Counted from the stretch's first letter, positions 1 to 6,876 are shown. The stretch: DNA of 13,182 bases from Chloroflexota bacterium (GCA_013152695.1 JAADFV010000430.1:1-13182), one strand, 5' to 3'. The notes: generated from the letters alone by a model not told the origin. Translations and numbers: made by a program.

Positions 1-1148
1 ATATCCAGGGGCTCACAGGTGCCATCTTTCGGGCTGTCGGGGATGAAATCCAGCGCCGCCCAGCCACTGCCAGATCCCCAACCGCCATGCGGGCCCCCTG
101 TCAGATACCACCATTCGCCGCGTGCCCAGGGTAGCTGCAAAGGTGGTTGCTCGAGCCCCGGAGGAAGGACGGGTTCAGCATTGTCCCAGGGAACAGGCCC
201 AAATAATCGTTCATAAGCAGCAAGAAAAGCTGATATTTCGCCGGGAAGGTCTTCGGGCAACACATCTCGTGCTAAAACTCGCTGAATGGCAATACTGCCG
301 GGATTGAGGCCAGGCGCCCCTCGCAGAACTTGCCTGTTCCGGAAGGGGATGGCAGTTTCTCCGCGATCTTGCCAGCCATAAAAGCCGTGATTTAGCTCTT
401 CTGCCGCCCATTCCAATTGCGGAAGCAGACCCTCTGCTCCTGCAAGATAGCCAAGAGGACGCGTCAGGGCCATCCCCTTTGGCTCGGGCTGCGATAACCA
501 TCCCCCCCGTGATTCTAGCAATGCCAGCAGTACTCGCGGGCCAACGCTATATTGCACTGCCAGGCGTGACACCACCTCGGCACCTGACCAGCCGTTGGCC
601 GTGTGAAAATCTCGTAAATAACCCGGCTGTTGCTGCACAAAGGCCTCGACATCGAAATCGAGGTAGGCCGGCCCATACACGAGTTCGCTGTCGGGCAAAA
701 TTGGGTCGGCCGGTGTGGTAGACACCTGCAAATGGGGCAGGATCAACCCCTGTCCCACGATCAAACGGTCGGGGTCACTAAGATGGTTGGCGGCGAGGAT
801 ATCGGCGATACTGACACCATGTCGCGAGGCTATTGTCGCCAGGAATTCATCGCGCTGCACAGTGATGAATTCCTGGGCGACATTGGCGGGTACGGTGGGT
901 CCCGGTGTAGGGGTGGAAATGGGCGTGGGTGTCGGCGTGAGGGTATGTGTAGGCGTCAAGGAAGGTGTGGCCGTTGCCGAAGGCGTGGGGGTGGTCGTGC
1001 CGGTGGGGGTAGGCGTTGCCGCCAGTGTTAAAGTGACACTGTTCACCGCCACTGCCGCAACCGGTGTGGGTGTTGCGGCACCGGTACAGGCCCCGGAAAG
1101 AAGGACGATGAGAGAGAAAATAGGGAAAAGGAGGAATCGTGAGTGCAA
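1..1148 (-). CDS. LysM / LasA-type M23 peptidase lipoprotein (partial, C-terminus off the left edge)
   Basis: Predicted secreted cell-wall hydrolase anchored as a lipoprotein; 382 residues are in the window and the frame stays open at base 1. Residues 5-20 are hydrophobic and end in lipobox LSGAC (Cys21). Residues 22-86 are a Thr/Pro-rich linker. Residues 93-138 form a LysM peptidoglycan-binding domain (EFITVQRDEFLATIA to LIVGQGLILP). Residues 155-340 are a helical region containing YSVGPRVLLALLESRGGW. From about 343 an M23 domain begins with TGGPHGGWGSGSGW and ALDF: His354 and Asp367 are 13 residues apart, like the first two zinc ligands of LasA as I recall them. The later ligand is beyond the edge. 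The TTG at 1148 is chosen because an in-frame stop lies just upstream and no ATG or GTG precedes the lipobox; there is no clear Shine-Dalgarno. The gene diverges from the split-barrel gene at 1264. The exact substrate bond is unknown. Confidence 0.82.
   Translation of the reverse strand, partial: MHSRFLLFPIFSLIVLLSGACTGAATPTPVAAVAVNSVTLTLAATPTPTGTTTPTPSATATPSLTPTHTLTPTPTPISTPTPGPTVPANVAQEFITVQRDEFLATIASRHGVSIADILAANHLSDPDRLIVGQGLILPHLQVSTTPADPILPDSELVYGPAYLDFDVEAFVQQQPGYLRDFHTANGWSGAEVVSRLAVQYSVGPRVLLALLESRGGWLSQPEPKGMALTRPLGYLAGAEGLLPQLEWAAEELNHGFYGWQDRGETAIPFRNRQVLRGAPGLNPGSIAIQRVLARDVLPEDLPGEISAFLAAYERLFGPVPWDNAEPVLPPGLEQPPLQLPWARGEWWYLTGGPHGGWGSGSGWAALDFIPDSPKDGTCEPLD
894..1085 (-). repeat. 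Thr-Pro linker-coding low-complexity tract (LysM lipoprotein)
   Basis: Degenerate repeat of Thr-Pro codons, read on the plus strand as recurring gtgggygt words. It encodes the linker just after the lipobox Cys (residues 22-86 of the lipoprotein), with units such as TPTPTPISTPTPGPT. It probably spaces the LysM domain from the membrane. It also creates false open frames rich in Gly and Val on the other strand. Confidence 0.7.
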
Positions 1149-1194
1149 GATTGGAATTCGTTAGCAGAGAAGGATGTTTTTCTTGGAGATTTGC

Positions 1195-1225
1195 ATTATA
1201 CTGCTTTTGCGTTATTTTATAGCAA
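1195..1225 (-). promoter_or_regulatory. candidate promoter for the LysM lipoprotein
   Basis: On the minus strand an exact TATAAT lies at 1200-1195, with TTGCTA at 1225-1220 as a possible -35. The spacer is 19 bases, longer than ideal. It would start transcription about 40 bases ahead of the TTG start at 1148. A perfect TTGACA also lies at 1251-1246, but it is too far away to pair with this -10. The same gap must carry the plus-strand promoter of the gene at 1264, for which I see no convincing boxes. Confidence 0.35.
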
Positions 1226-1249
1226 CCATTCCCTCCTCCCTATTTTGTC

Positions 1250-1255
1250 AAGGAG
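1250..1255 (+). promoter_or_regulatory. ribosome binding site AAGGAG that fixes the GTG start at 1264
   Basis: AAGGAG lies 8 bases before the GTG at 1264. This argues against the longer in-frame ATG at 1174, whose extra residues (MFFLEICI...) are not part of the split-barrel family and which has no ribosome binding site. Confidence 0.75.
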
Positions 1256-1263
1256 TTTATTCT

Positions 1264-1686
1264 GTGACTGCACGTATTCCCCCATCTCATATCGACCTTC
1301 TGCAAAGGCCGCTCTATGGCGTTTTCACAACGATTTCCCCCCAGGGCTATCCTGAGAATACCATTATTTGGTTTTCCTGGGATGGTGAGCATATTTTGAT
1401 CAATGCAACGGATGGTCGTCGCAAAGTCGACAATGTCCGTAGCAATCCTCACGTCGCCCTCATGGTACTGGATCCCGATAATCCCTTCCGCTGGATCGAT
1501 GTACGGGGAGAGGTCATTGCCATCGAGGAAGATGAAGAGTATCAAAATATCAATGCGCACGCGAAGCGCTATTTGGGCCACGATGAATACTACGGCAATG
1601 CCGCTCCCGCCGAACTTAAGGGTCAAGAACAGCGATTGATTATGAAAATCAGCCCGCGCCGCGTGGTCGTATTTCCCAGGTCTTGA
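1264..1686 (+). CDS. pyridoxamine 5'-phosphate oxidase-like split-barrel protein, probably F420- or flavin-dependent
   Basis: 140-residue protein of the PPOX class, closest in pattern to Rv1155-type F420-dependent oxidoreductases. Visible family signatures, in order: [19 protein letters not shown] near the N-terminus, the cofactor-side strand [15 protein letters not shown], then [18 protein letters not shown] (an Arg/Lys pair that in this family contacts the cofactor phosphate), [15 protein letters not shown], and a C-terminal [10 protein letters not shown] segment. The length fits the family (about 130-150). The start is GTG, chosen for the AAGGAG 8 bases upstream. These enzymes are cytoplasmic dimers that reduce small molecules using F420H2, or bind FMN or heme. 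The sequence alone does not decide between F420 and FMN, nor name a substrate. It is divergent from the M23 lipoprotein and separated by 197 bases from the next gene, so it is probably transcribed alone. Confidence 0.85.
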   Translation: MTARIPPSHIDLLQRPLYGVFTTISPQGYPENTIIWFSWDGEHILINATDGRRKVDNVRSNPHVALMVLDPDNPFRWIDVRGEVIAIEEDEEYQNINAHAKRYLGHDEYYGNAAPAELKGQEQRLIMKISPRRVVVFPRS

Positions 1687-1754
1687 CAGCGAGGGTAAGT
1701 GACAGAGGACGCGGGCAAGTGTAGATGGAGATGAATGACGCTGATACCAAGCAA

Positions 1755-1787
1755 TGATATGGCTACAGCATATCACAGCTACTTTTT
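1755..1787 (+). terminator. weak candidate terminator after the split-barrel gene
   Basis: Perfect 7-bp inverted repeat TGATATG/CATATCA around a 7-base loop, followed 7 bases later by five T. The stem is AT-rich and the T-run is set back, so it is a poor intrinsic terminator. It is nevertheless the only such structure in the 197-base gap 1687-1883, in which I see nothing else. Confidence 0.3.
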
Positions 1788-1883
1788 CTCCAATACCAGG
1801 GTTCATCACAAACATTTCATACAGTAATCCGGCCCCGTTCCTTACCCTCTATTCCCACCCGCACCCGCAATTTACCAAACATC

Positions 1884-2369
1884 ATGCCTTACACAAATAA
1901 TATCACCGGTCACATTCATGACGTCGAGATCAAAGAACTTGTCACTCATGCCGATCCTCGCGGCTTTTTCCGTGAGGTCATTCGCGTCAGCGATGAATTT
2001 TTCTCCGAGGGTTTTGGGCAGTGGAGTCATGCTCGTAATTTTCAGGGCGTGATCAAAGCCTGGCATATCCACAAACATCAGGTCGATTGGTGGTATTGCC
2101 CCTTGGGTAACATTAGAGTCGCCCTTTACGACACGCGGCCCACCAGCCCCACCCACGGCGAGCTCATGGAGTTGTACATGGGTGACAATTATCCCGCTAT
2201 TGTCTTGCGCATCCCTCCCGGTGTTGCTCATGGTTACAAGGTGCTCAGCGCCGAAGCTCACATGCTCTACATTACCAGTAGAACCTACGATCCTGCGGAT
2301 GAGGGCCGTATTCCTCACGATGATCCCGAAATCGGCTATGATTGGTTGGCCGGACACAAAATCACCTAA
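1884..2369 (+). CDS. RmlC-like cupin, dTDP-4-dehydrorhamnose 3,5-epimerase family
   Basis: 161-residue cupin of the sugar-nucleotide epimerase family, which in its classic form epimerises dTDP-4-keto-6-deoxyglucose at C3 and C5 for rhamnose synthesis. Family landmarks: DPRGFFREVIRVSDEFF (24-40), a histidine motif KAWHIHKHQ (58-66) where RmlC has RGLHxQ, strand GNIRVALYDTRPTSPT (75-90), IPPGVAHGYKVLSAEA (110-125), and MLYITSRTYDPADEGRI (127-143) with the Tyr region, ending DDPEIGYDW. His61 would be the base and Tyr129 or Tyr135 the acid. The Lys of the usual QxKLV motif is absent; the segment reads QVDWWYC. It is also about 20 residues shorter than typical RmlC. Substrate and activity are therefore open. 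No Shine-Dalgarno precedes the ATG. The stop lies 6 bases before the kinase gene, so the two are probably co-transcribed. No other rhamnose genes are in the window. Confidence 0.8.
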   Translation: MPYTNNITGHIHDVEIKELVTHADPRGFFREVIRVSDEFFSEGFGQWSHARNFQGVIKAWHIHKHQVDWWYCPLGNIRVALYDTRPTSPTHGELMELYMGDNYPAIVLRIPPGVAHGYKVLSAEAHMLYITSRTYDPADEGRIPHDDPEIGYDWLAGHKIT

Positions 2370-2375
2370 TTTCTG

Positions 2376-4445
2376 ATGCTTGCTCCTGGCGATATCCTCG
2401 GTCCCTATCGTATCGAACGTGAAATCGGGCGGGGTGGTATGGCGATTGTCTACCTTGCCCATCACCAGCGTCTCGATCGAATGGTCGCGCTCAAAATCCT
2501 TCATCCCCGCCTGCAAAATGATCACGAATTGGTGGAACGGTTCCTTTTTGAGGCACGTGCCGCCGCTCGCCTGGACCATCCCAACATTGTCGCCATCCAT
2601 GATGCCGGGCAGATCGATGGTCATGATTTCATTGCCATGGAATATATCGAGGGAGAATCGTTGGCTGCGATTATGCAGCGGCTAGGCAGGCCCTTGTCTA
2701 TCGATTTCACCCTCAGCATCATCAATCAGATTGCCAGTGCCCTCGATTACGCACATCAACGAGGAATCGTTCATCGCGATATCAAACCCAGCAATATCCT
2801 CGTGCGGCCCAACGGTCATGCTTTGCTGGCAGATTTCGGTATTGCTCGCGCGGCCAGCATGGAAAGTGTTTCGAAGTCAGGTTCTATCTTTGGCACCCCT
2901 GAATACATGTCCCCCGAACAGGCGCAGGGCCTCCCTACCGATGGCCGGAGCGATGTCTACAGCCTGACTATTGTTGCTTTTCACATGCTCACAGGCGTAA
3001 CTCCTTTCAAAGGCGCGACTCCCAGAGACACATTGCAGGCACATTTGCAGCAGCCTTTGCCCGATCCCCTCACCCTGAATCCGGATCTACCCCCAGCCGT
3101 GAGGCCGGTCTTGCTCACAGGCGCACACAAGAACCCCGATCAACGTTATCCCACAGCAGGACTTTTCGCCCAGACTCTGGCTGCAGCCGTTGCTTATGCT
3201 TCTACGGCCACGCCCATCCAACCACCGGCTACCCCCCCGGCCATATCGCCCTGGATTTACGCTGCTATCGGTTTTTTTATCGGTCTGGCCGCGCTCACCT
3301 TCACGGCCTGGGCCCTTCTCAGGCAACAACCCGCCACCGGCAGCCCATTACCCCCTGCTTCTCCGGCGATAAGCTCCCCGATGGCACAAGCCACAGTTTA
3401 TGCATCGCCAGAAAATATCGCCATCGTTGCCACCACTCCCTCACCCACCCCCTCTCCTACCCCTACGTACACACTCACCCCAACTGCCAGCCCCACCGCC
3501 TCTCCCACGCCAACACCCTCGCCGACCTCTACACCCCTACCGGCTGTACCACGGCTGGCCTACATTTCTGATCGTACCGGCAGCCCCCAAATCTATCTCA
3601 TTGCCGCGGACGGCTCCGGGGATACGCAATTGACCGCGAACGGTCGCAATGAAAACCCGTTTTGGTCACCCGATGGTAGCCTCATTTTCTTCAGCAGCGA
3701 TCGTTCAGGGGCACTGGCACTTTGGTCCATGCGCCCTGATGGCAGCGAACAAACCCAACTCCTCACCATTCCCGGTGCTACCGGCTACAGCCTCAGCCCC
3801 GATAGCCAACATGTCGCCTACGTACAACCAGGCCCTGATGGCCTCGATATTTTTCTGGACAATAGCCCCTGGGTCACCCTTGCCGGAGATCAAACCAATT
3901 ATGTCTGGGCACCCGATAGCAGTCGTATCGTCTTTGAAAGCATCGCCGGTCCCCAGACCCTTTATGTCATTGGCGTGGGTAGCCTTACACCACTGCCCTT
4001 AACTCTTTCCAATTACAGTAGCTGGAATCCGAGCTGGGCTCCCAATTCTCAATTTATTACCTTTGCTTCTACACGGGACGGAAATGCCGGTATTTACACA
4101 ACCGATCTGGAAGGCAGGCAGATCCTTCGTCTCACTCCCCTGAATGTCTGGAGCCAGGCGCCTAGCTGGTCACCTGATGGCAGCGCCATAGCCCACATTA
4201 GCGGGGAGCCCGATGATACCTGGGCTTTGTATGTCATGCGCTCAGATGGCAGTGGTCGTGTACGGCTTTATCGGCCTGTCTTCCCCGAGGCACCCGCCGT
4301 TTGGGCTCCAGACAGCAGTGCTCTGGCCTTTGTCCTTCTCGACGGCGACCATGAACTCGGTGTCATCCAGCGAGATGGCAGCGGCTTTCTTCAGCTTACC
4401 CACAACAATGCTCGAGACTGGAATCCAGTGTGGGAACCACGCTAG
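2376..4445 (+). CDS. membrane Ser/Thr protein kinase with extracytoplasmic TolB/PD40-type beta-propeller
   Basis: 689-residue Hanks-type kinase. Kinase domain, residues 11-272: Gly loop IGRGGMAIVYLA (17-28), Lys40 in VALKIL, likely helix-C Glu59, catalytic loop HRDIKPSNIL (133-142), DFG (153-155), and activation segment GTPEYMSPEQ (173-182). All catalytic residues are present, so it should be active; the third Gly of the loop is Ala23. Residues 292-314 form a single membrane helix. Residues 353-389 are a Ser/Thr-Pro stalk. The C-terminal 300 residues are repeated PD40/WD-like blades marked by SPDGS, APDSS and YxxxxDGSG motifs (for example 394, 427, 473, 515, 560, 605, 645). They replace the PASTA repeats of PknB-type kinases. 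By topology the propeller lies outside the cell and probably senses a ligand or wall state. It starts 6 bases after the RmlC-like gene with no Shine-Dalgarno, suggesting translational coupling. Substrates are unknown. Confidence 0.92.
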   Translation: MLAPGDILGPYRIEREIGRGGMAIVYLAHHQRLDRMVALKILHPRLQNDHELVERFLFEARAAARLDHPNIVAIHDAGQIDGHDFIAMEYIEGESLAAIMQRLGRPLSIDFTLSIINQIASALDYAHQRGIVHRDIKPSNILVRPNGHALLADFGIARAASMESVSKSGSIFGTPEYMSPEQAQGLPTDGRSDVYSLTIVAFHMLTGVTPFKGATPRDTLQAHLQQPLPDPLTLNPDLPPAVRPVLLTGAHKNPDQRYPTAGLFAQTLAAAVAYASTATPIQPPATPPAISPWIYAAIGFFIGLAALTFTAWALLRQQPATGSPLPPASPAISSPMAQATVYASPENIAIVATTPSPTPSPTPTYTLTPTASPTASPTPTPSPTSTPLPAVPRLAYISDRTGSPQIYLIAADGSGDTQLTANGRNENPFWSPDGSLIFFSSDRSGALALWSMRPDGSEQTQLLTIPGATGYSLSPDSQHVAYVQPGPDGLDIFLDNSPWVTLAGDQTNYVWAPDSSRIVFESIAGPQTLYVIGVGSLTPLPLTLSNYSSWNPSWAPNSQFITFASTRDGNAGIYTTDLEGRQILRLTPLNVWSQAPSWSPDGSAIAHISGEPDDTWALYVMRSDGSGRVRLYRPVFPEAPAVWAPDSSALAFVLLDGDHELGVIQRDGSGFLQLTHNNARDWNPVWEPR
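3432..3542 (+). repeat. Ser/Thr-Pro stalk-coding low-complexity tract (kinase)
   Basis: Imperfect repeats of Thr-Pro and Ser-Pro codons (cccacc, acccc, ctcccacg) encode residues 353-389 of the kinase, between the membrane helix and the propeller. The composition matches the tracts in the other two surface proteins of this window, but the order of units differs. Confidence 0.7.
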
Positions 4446-4582
4446 TACGTAGTCTGGTTTGGGACGCGAGAGATATCATCTGAAGGAAACGAAGAGTTCT
4501 TCATTTGCCCCGAAATGACGTCTCCAGAGATGCCATGGCAACGGATTCTTTGTTCGGTTTCCCGCGTACGAATGTAGCGGGC

Positions 4583-4613
4583 AAAAAAAAGCGCCGAACC
4601 TGAGTTCGACGCT
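4583..4613 (-). terminator. intrinsic terminator of the tRNA-Leu gene
   Basis: Read on the minus strand: stem AGCGTCGAAC / GTTCGGCGCT (10 bp including one U-G pair), loop TCAG, then a run of eight T beginning with the last stem base. It lies 7 bases beyond the tRNA CCA end. On the plus strand there is no T-run, so it does not obviously end the kinase transcript. The remaining 4446-4582 shows no feature I can support. Confidence 0.88.
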
Positions 4614-4620
4614 TAGCTGT

Positions 4621-4706
4621 TGGTGCCCCCGCTCCGACTCGAACGGAGACGCCCAAATGGGCACAGGCCCTCAACCTGCCGCGTATGCCAATTCCGCCAC
4701 GGGGGC
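4621..4706 (-). tRNA. tRNA-Leu, anticodon GAG
   Basis: Class II tRNA of 86 bases with CCA encoded in the DNA. The acceptor stem GCCCCCG pairs perfectly with CGGGGGC, followed by discriminator A and CCA. The D-arm begins TGGCGGAATTGG, the typical leucine tRNA form. The anticodon stem GCAGG/CCTGT encloses loop TTGAGGG, so the anticodon is GAG (bases 4672-4670) and reads CUC and CUU codons. The long variable arm is GCCC-ATTT-GGGC. The T-arm is CTCCG-TTCGAGT-CGGAG. It stands alone with its own promoter and terminator between two plus-strand operons. Confidence 0.97.
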
Positions 4707-4719
4707 ACAACTTACCCTA

Positions 4720-4748
4720 ATTATACGAAGGGCCGGATTCCTTGTCAA
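4720..4748 (-). promoter_or_regulatory. consensus sigma-70-type promoter of tRNA-Leu
   Basis: Exact TTGACA (4748-4743) and exact TATAAT (4725-4720) on the minus strand, with an ideal 17-base spacer. Transcription would start near 4713, giving a 5' leader of about 6-7 bases before the tRNA. A full consensus match fits a strong stable-RNA promoter. Confidence 0.9.
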
Positions 4749-4771
4749 CCTTTCCTTGTATCTTTTACAAT
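4742..4771 (+). promoter_or_regulatory. candidate promoter of the degV-plsX-fabF cluster, overlapping the tRNA promoter
   Basis: TTGTCA (4742-4747) and TACAAT (4766-4771), each one base off consensus, with an 18-base spacer on the plus strand. Its -35 occupies the same seven bases, TTGTCAA, that give the tRNA gene its TTGACA in the other direction. Start of transcription would be near 4778, about 136 bases before the DegV start codon. Confidence 0.55.
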
Positions 4772-4777
4772 GGGGTG

Positions 4778-4913
4778 CACAAAAGAGGGTTTTATCCTGT
4801 AATTCTCCCTTTTTCCCTCCCCTAACCTCGCAACAGAATATCAATTCCGGTGTTCTTAGCTACAAAGTCTTTATTTTCGTTATTTTCTCCACACTCATTC
4901 CCCATATCAAACC
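4778..4913 (+). other. inferred 5' leader of the lipid cluster
   Basis: If the promoter at 4742-4771 is used, the mRNA has a leader of about 136 bases. It contains a pyrimidine-rich tract at about 4803-4826 and no Shine-Dalgarno near the ATG at 4914. I see no riboswitch fold, no convincing FapR/FabT-type palindrome and no small open frame with a ribosome binding site. Confidence 0.3.
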
Positions 4914-5756
4914 ATGACAATTCGTTTGCTCGCAGATTCAAGCTGCAACATTCCTCCTGCCTATCAAGAGAGTCTGGGTATCATCGTTGTGCCAGCTTGG
5001 GTCAACTTTGCCGATGGTTCTTCTTTTCGTAATGGCGTCGATATGACAGATGCCGAGTTTTACCGGCGTCTGGAAACAGAAAAAAAGCTTCCTACCACAG
5101 CTCAACCTACTCCCCAGGAGTTTGCCGAAGCCGTAGCTGCTTTGCCCGAAGAGGAAGTGATCATCGGTGCCGTATCTTCCAAACTCAGTGGCACCTACAA
5201 TAGTGCTGTTCAAGCAATTAAGCTTGTGCCCGACAAGAAGGTGCACGCCTACGACACCCTCAGTGCCTCCATGGGAGCCGGTTGGCAGATCATTGCCGGC
5301 GCCGAATTAGCACAACAGGGTGCAGACGCAGACGCGATTATCGCTGAAATGAAACGTGTGCGGCAAAACAGCAAAACGATCTTTGTCATCGATACCCTCA
5401 AGTATCTGGCTGCTAGCGGACGCGCCCCTGTTTTGCAGGCCCTGGTGGGGAGCTTGCTCAGCATCAAACCGCTGCTCGAGTTCCAGAATGGTATTCTCGA
5501 GTTGGCAGGACGGGTACGGGGCCGCAAACGATCGAAACGCGAATTGTTGCACCGTATTGTGGTCTGGGCGCAGGATCGACCTCTCCGAGTTGCTGTGATC
5601 AATGCCAATGCCGTGCACGAAGCAGAGCTATTTGCCGAAGATGTGCGACGGCACCTCAATGTAAAGGAGCTTCAGATCGTTGAAATCGGGCCGGTTTTAG
5701 GTACACTGGCCGGGCCCGGCACCCTGGCGATTGCCGCCTATTCTCTCACAGACTAA
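4914..5756 (+). CDS. DegV family fatty-acid-binding protein (FakB-like)
   Basis: 280-residue cytoplasmic DegV-fold protein, the usual length. In characterised systems FakB holds a fatty acid while the kinase FakA phosphorylates it to acyl-phosphate, which feeds phospholipid synthesis. Family signatures: LLADSSCNIP (5-14), PTTAQPTPQEF (60-70), SSKLSGTYNSA (88-98) around the carboxylate-binding Ser, DTLKYLAASGR (160-170), SLLSIKPLLEF (180-190), VRGRKRS (201-207), and C-terminal GTLAGPGTLAI (263-273). Many DegV proteins have a His in the last motif (GTHxGPG); here it is Leu265, which could affect handling of the carboxylate or acyl-phosphate. No FakA-like (Dak2) gene is in the window. The stop lies 6 bases before plsX, indicating an operon whose products share the acyl-phosphate theme. 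The start is the first ATG of the frame and has no Shine-Dalgarno. Confidence 0.9.
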   Translation: MTIRLLADSSCNIPPAYQESLGIIVVPAWVNFADGSSFRNGVDMTDAEFYRRLETEKKLPTTAQPTPQEFAEAVAALPEEEVIIGAVSSKLSGTYNSAVQAIKLVPDKKVHAYDTLSASMGAGWQIIAGAELAQQGADADAIIAEMKRVRQNSKTIFVIDTLKYLAASGRAPVLQALVGSLLSIKPLLEFQNGILELAGRVRGRKRSKRELLHRIVVWAQDRPLRVAVINANAVHEAELFAEDVRRHLNVKELQIVEIGPVLGTLAGPGTLAIAAYSLTD

Positions 5757-5762
5757 AATCCG

Positions 5763-6782
5763 ATGAAACTTGTACTTGATGCCATGGGGGGCGATTATGC
5801 CCCCGTCGAAACAGTCGCTGGCGCCGTAGACTATGCCCGCGCCACGGGACACACGATTATTCTCGTAGGCATGGAAGATGTTATTCGGGCCGAATTAGCA
5901 AAGCACGACACCTCCGGCCTCGATATTCCTATTGTGCATGCTTCGCAAAGTATCGCCATGGATGAGAAACCAGCGATGGCCGCCCGTCGCAAAAGAGACA
6001 ACTCCATGGCTGTAGGCATGCGTCTCGTCAAGGCGGGAGAGGCCGATGCTTTTTGTACGGTAGGCCACACAGGTGGAGCCCTTACTGCCGGCCATATGGT
6101 CTTCCGCCGCATTCCCGGCGTGCATCGGGCCGTCCTCACCACCCCATTTCCCAGCGCTAAAGGACTTTTCATCTTGGGCGATATCGGCGCCAATCCTGAC
6201 TGTAAGCCGGAATGGCTGGCGCAATGGGGACAGATGCTCGCCATTTACGCCCAGGCTCGTTTAGGAAAAGATCATCCCAAAGTGGCGCTGCTTTCCAACG
6301 GCGAAGAAGAAGGTAAAGGGAAGGAACTCACGCGCGCAGCCGAGCCCCTTCTCGCAGAATTGCTGGGCGAGCACTACATGGGTGTGGTTGAGCCCAAAGA
6401 AATGATTGCCGGCGAAGCGGACGTCATTGTCACCGATGGTTTTACAGGAAATGTCGTCATCAAACTTTCGGAAGCGATTGCCAGTTACCTGCTCAAAGTC
6501 ATCAAAGAAGAAATCATGGCCCGGCCGGTTGCCAAGATTGGCGCTGTCCTGGCGAAACCCGCTTTCAAAGCGGCAGGAGCAAAGCTCGACGACCGGGAGT
6601 ACGGTGCTGGCCTGTTGTTAGGGCTCAATGGTATTGTCACTGTTGGTCACGGTCGTTCCAAACGTGATCGAGTCTATTATGCCTTGCGTAGTACTGCCCA
6701 GTTAGTCGAAGCCGATATCCTGAACCGTATCCGTGCTGAAGTCGTCTCGAGTGTGCGGTCGGGAAGCGAGAAACAGGCATAA
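5763..6782 (+). CDS. plsX: phosphate acyltransferase PlsX
   Basis: 339 residues, the normal PlsX length. The enzyme converts acyl-ACP and phosphate to acyl-phosphate, the donor used by PlsY to acylate glycerol-3-phosphate at the first step of phospholipid synthesis; it is a soluble protein acting at the membrane. Signatures: N-terminal LDAMGGDYAPVETVAGA, the segment MAARRKRDNSMAVGM, GHTGGALTAGHMVFRRIPGV, DIGANPDCKPEWLAQW, NGEEEGKGKE, DGFTGNVVIKLSEA, and near the C-terminus GIVTVGHGRSKRDRVYYAL. ATG 5763 begins 6 bases after the DegV stop, has no Shine-Dalgarno, and opens directly into the conserved first strand, so the start is secure. PlsX often neighbours fab genes; here it sits between a fatty-acid binder and a ketoacyl synthase. 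Confidence 0.96.
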   Translation: MKLVLDAMGGDYAPVETVAGAVDYARATGHTIILVGMEDVIRAELAKHDTSGLDIPIVHASQSIAMDEKPAMAARRKRDNSMAVGMRLVKAGEADAFCTVGHTGGALTAGHMVFRRIPGVHRAVLTTPFPSAKGLFILGDIGANPDCKPEWLAQWGQMLAIYAQARLGKDHPKVALLSNGEEEGKGKELTRAAEPLLAELLGEHYMGVVEPKEMIAGEADVIVTDGFTGNVVIKLSEAIASYLLKVIKEEIMARPVAKIGAVLAKPAFKAAGAKLDDREYGAGLLLGLNGIVTVGHGRSKRDRVYYALRSTAQLVEADILNRIRAEVVSSVRSGSEKQA

Positions 6783-6865
6783 GGTTGAGCTGAGACCTCC
6801 ACGCAAGAATATCAAATCCCCACCTTTTATTTTCAAATCCCAAATCCGAATTTCTCAATCCTTAA

Positions 6866-6872
6866 AAAGGAG
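6866..6872 (+). promoter_or_regulatory. ribosome binding site AAAGGAG that fixes the ATG start at 6877
   Basis: AAAGGAG ends 4 bases before ATG 6877. It decides against the longer in-frame ATG at 6733, which lies inside plsX and would add 48 residues of non-family sequence. It is one of few strong Shine-Dalgarno sites on the plus strand here; the two genes before it have none. Confidence 0.8.
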
Positions 6873-6876
6873 AACT

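Noticed and set aside
715..1164. 149-residue plus-strand frame rich in Gly-Val over the left-hand gene
   Set aside because: It is the reverse reading of the Thr-Pro linker and LysM region of the lipoprotein, whose lipobox, LysM and M23 motifs establish the minus-strand gene.
1246..1251. Perfect TTGACA on the minus strand upstream of the lipoprotein
   Set aside because: The nearest -10-like sequences are TATAAA at 24 bases and TATAAT at 45 bases, neither at a workable spacing.
1240..1815. 191-residue open frame on the minus strand opposite the split-barrel gene
   Set aside because: It is antisense to a recognisable PPOX-family gene with a good ribosome binding site and has no family features of its own.
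1872..2624. 250-residue minus-strand open frame
   Set aside because: It lies across the RmlC-like gene and the start of the kinase, both of which have clear family motifs.
4494..4510. Small inverted repeat GAAGA/TCTTC after the kinase
   Set aside because: Five base pairs with a two-base loop and no T-run; too small to be a terminator or operator.
6733..6876. N-terminal extension of FabF from ATG 6733
   Set aside because: It overlaps the end of plsX, adds non-family residues, and AAAGGAG lies right before ATG 6877.
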